In this document: positions 32,061 to 33,608 of the stretch, piece after piece
Layout of the letters: each line of letters starts with the position of its first letter
Position numbering within the stretch: the first letter of the stretch is position 1
From: an uncultured Oscillospiraceae bacterium
GTDB taxonomy: Bacteria > Bacillota > Clostridia > Oscillospirales > Oscillospiraceae
Length of the DNA: 33,608 nt
Assembly: GCA_910585155.1 (NCBI GenBank)
Contig: CAJUEC010000027.1
Coordinates: forward strand, 1-33,608
Reading direction: 5' to 3'
Position numbers and translations under genes: made by a program
Notes under the pieces: generated by a model
Seen by the model: only the letters and a program-made list of their open reading frames with translations
The model's database searches: none
Told to the model about the DNA's origin: nothing

Positions 32061-33461
32061 ATGACAAGAGAACAGATTGAAGCCTATTTCGCGGACAAGG
32101 AGCCGCTGCTGGTGGAGGCGGTGAGCCGCCTGGTGTCCATCGGCAGCGTGGAGGGCGCCCCCGCCCCCGGCGCCCCCTTCGGCCCCGGCCCCGCCGCCGC
32201 CCTGGAGGCGGCCCTGGCCATCGCCCAGGAGTGGGGGCTGGCCGCCCAGAACCACGAGGGCTATGTGGGCACCGCCGACCTGAACGGCGGGGAGGACGCG
32301 CTGCACATCCTGGGCCACCTGGACGTGGTGGCCCCCGGGGAGGGGTGGACCGTCACCCAGCCCTACTCCCCCAAGCTGGTTGACGGCCTGCTCTACGGCC
32401 GGGGCACCGACGACGACAAGGGCCCGGTGGTCGCCTCCCTGCTGGCCATGAAGGCGGTGAAGGATTTGGGCGTGCCGCTGAAAAAGAACTGTAAGCTCAT
32501 CATGGGCACCAACGAGGAGAGCGGCTCGGGGGACATCGCCTGGTACTTCGCCCGGCACCCCTTTGCCCCCGCCACCTTCTCCCCGGACTCCGGCTTCCCC
32601 GTCATCAACACGGAGAAGGGGGGGCTCAAGCCCACCTTCACCCGGCGCTGGCCGGTCCAGGCCGAGCTGCCCCGGGTGAGCTGGCTCCACGGCGGCATCC
32701 GCATCAACGTGCTGCCGGGGGACGCCTCCGCCGGCGTGGAGGGGCTGACAATGTACGATGTGCAGCCTCTGGCCCGGGACATCACCGCCCGCACCGGGGT
32801 CAAGTTCACCTTCGCCCATGAGGGCGGGGTCACCGTCATCCGGGCCAAGGGGGAGGGGGCCCACGCCGCCTACCCCGAGGGGGGGAACAACGCCCTCACC
32901 GGGCTGGTGGCCCTGCTGTGCGCCCTGCCCCTGGCGGACGGCCCCTGCAAGACCGCCCTCCACGACCTCAACGCCCTGCTGCCCCACGGGGACTACCTGG
33001 GCCGGGCCCTGGGCATCGCCCAGGAGGAGCCCATCGCCGGGCCCCTCACCGTGACCTTCTCCCTGCTGGAGGTCACCGAGACCGGGCTGGAGGGCCGCTT
33101 CGACAGCCGCGCCCCCCTGTGCGCCACCCCGGAGAACTGCCTGGAGGTGGCCCGGGCCGCCTTCGAGGACCGGGGCTTCACCTTTGAGGGGGAGCAGGGC
33201 GCGCCCCACCACGTCCCCGCGGACAGCCCCTTTATCCGCACCCTGCTCAAGCGGTACGAGGAGTACACCGGCCTCAAGGGGGAGTGCCTGTCCACCGGCG
33301 GCGGCACCTACGTCCACGACATCCCCGGCGGCGTGGCCTTCGGCTGCACCCTGCCCGGGTTTGACACCCACCTCCACGGCGCGGATGAGCGGGTTCGAGT
33401 CAGCGACCTGATGCTGTCCGCCAAGCTGTTCACCCACATCATTCTCGACCTGTGCGAATGA
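32061..33461 (+). CDS. pepV: M20 family dipeptidase (PepV-like)
   Basis: PepV-type enzymes are cytosolic dinuclear zinc dipeptidases that cut dipeptides imported or made by other peptidases. The 466 residues carry the metal-site motifs GHLDVV (H86, D88), G-R-G-T-D-D-D-K-G-P (D118), N-E-E-S-G (E152, E153), the PDSGFPV segment (about residue 176) and H-L-H-G-A-D-E-R with H439. The inserted lid/dimer domain of PepV appears as the region of about 190-380. The frame is open upstream from 31842, but GAGGAG lies before ATG 32061 and that start gives the normal N-terminus. It follows a YheO/DauR-like regulator but has its own promoter and structured leader. A strong terminator closes it. Confidence 0.93.
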   Translation: MTREQIEAYFADKEPLLVEAVSRLVSIGSVEGAPAPGAPFGPGPAAALEAALAIAQEWGLAAQNHEGYVGTADLNGGEDALHILGHLDVVAPGEGWTVTQPYSPKLVDGLLYGRGTDDDKGPVVASLLAMKAVKDLGVPLKKNCKLIMGTNEESGSGDIAWYFARHPFAPATFSPDSGFPVINTEKGGLKPTFTRRWPVQAELPRVSWLHGGIRINVLPGDASAGVEGLTMYDVQPLARDITARTGVKFTFAHEGGVTVIRAKGEGAHAAYPEGGNNALTGLVALLCALPLADGPCKTALHDLNALLPHGDYLGRALGIAQEEPIAGPLTVTFSLLEVTETGLEGRFDSRAPLCATPENCLEVARAAFEDRGFTFEGEQGAPHHVPADSPFIRTLLKRYEEYTGLKGECLSTGGGTYVHDIPGGVAFGCTLPGFDTHLHGADERVRVSDLMLSAKLFTHIILDLCE

Positions 33462-33494
33462 TCCTGGCGGCGCGTCTTCCGCCATTTCATCGTC

Positions 33495-33542
33495 AAATCA
33501 CCCCCACGCAGATTGGAGCAATCTGCGTGGGGGTGATTTTTT
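33495..33542 (+). terminator. Strong terminator after the dipeptidase gene
   Basis: A 21-bp perfect stem (33495-33515 with 33519-33539) with a GAG loop, followed by further T residues. The last 65 bases of the window hold no gene; TTGAAA near 33558 with a TATTTT 18 bases later may be the promoter of a gene beyond the edge. Confidence 0.93.
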
Positions 33543-33608
33543 GCGCCCGGCGGTCCCTTGAAACCAAACCGTTTCGCACCATATTTTTTGCGGAAATGTG
33601 TACTTTTT

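Overview
The window is a high-GC stretch of an anaerobic Firmicute chromosome, most likely from the Oscillospiraceae (Flavonifractor/Lawsonibacter-like). This rests on several signs: near-consensus sigma-A promoters and AGGAGG-type ribosome binding sites in a strongly GC3-biased genome, a one-polypeptide clostridial PurL, a DnaD/DnaI-type helicase loader pair, DUF1836, DegV and YerC-type proteins, and S-layer-homology (SLH) domains on a secreted muramidase. The genus is inferred. Thirty-four genes are supported, one of them a probable gene fragment. No tRNA, rRNA, CRISPR array, integrase, transposase or prophage was found.

Layout. 1-2.2 kb: dispersed repeat, YihY-type membrane protein, a small hypothetical gene and an SLH-domain fragment. 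2.2-3.8 kb: DUF1836 regulator and a DegV fatty-acid-binding protein. 3.85-5.9 kb: a self-contained GntR (YtrA-type) regulator / ABC ATPase / ABC-2 permease operon behind a promoter with a palindrome on its -10 box, converging on an HTH-plus-membrane protein. 6.65-12.1 kb: a second repeat copy, mnmE, an SdpI-like protein, dtd, a small Cys/His-rich gene on the minus strand, mutL and an acetyltransferase. 12.1-14.2 kb (minus): XRE regulator and SLH-GH25 muramidase. 14.3-15.9 kb: an operon of a small membrane protein, a mini-HTH regulator and a DUF3169 membrane protein, driven by a consensus promoter followed by four repeats phased exactly 21 bp apart, then a zinc-ribbon protein. 16.0-18.0 kb: DnaD-like and DnaI-like helicase-loading genes. 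18.0-20.4 kb (minus): polysaccharide deacetylase and a PPP-family phosphoesterase. 20.6-30.7 kb: a long collinear block of secA, two acetyltransferases, pgeF, an orphan solute-binding lipoprotein and purL. 30.7-33.5 kb: YerC/TrpR-like regulator (minus), DauR/YheO-type regulator and a PepV-type dipeptidase.

How the genes work together. Much of the window is housekeeping: tRNA modification and proofreading, mismatch repair, replication initiation, secretion, purine synthesis. Envelope genes are scattered through it (muramidase, deacetylase, PgeF, YihY, SdpI-like). The two compact regulator-plus-membrane-protein cassettes (3.85-5.83 kb and 14.31-15.65 kb) are the most system-like parts. The strongest uncharacterised signals are the 21-bp phased operator array at 14344-14427, a modular intergenic repeat family with members at 2-82, 6654-6692 and in the secA leader, and an independently transcribed Cys/His-rich small protein at 9167-9379. 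Nothing looks like a complete new defence or mobile system.
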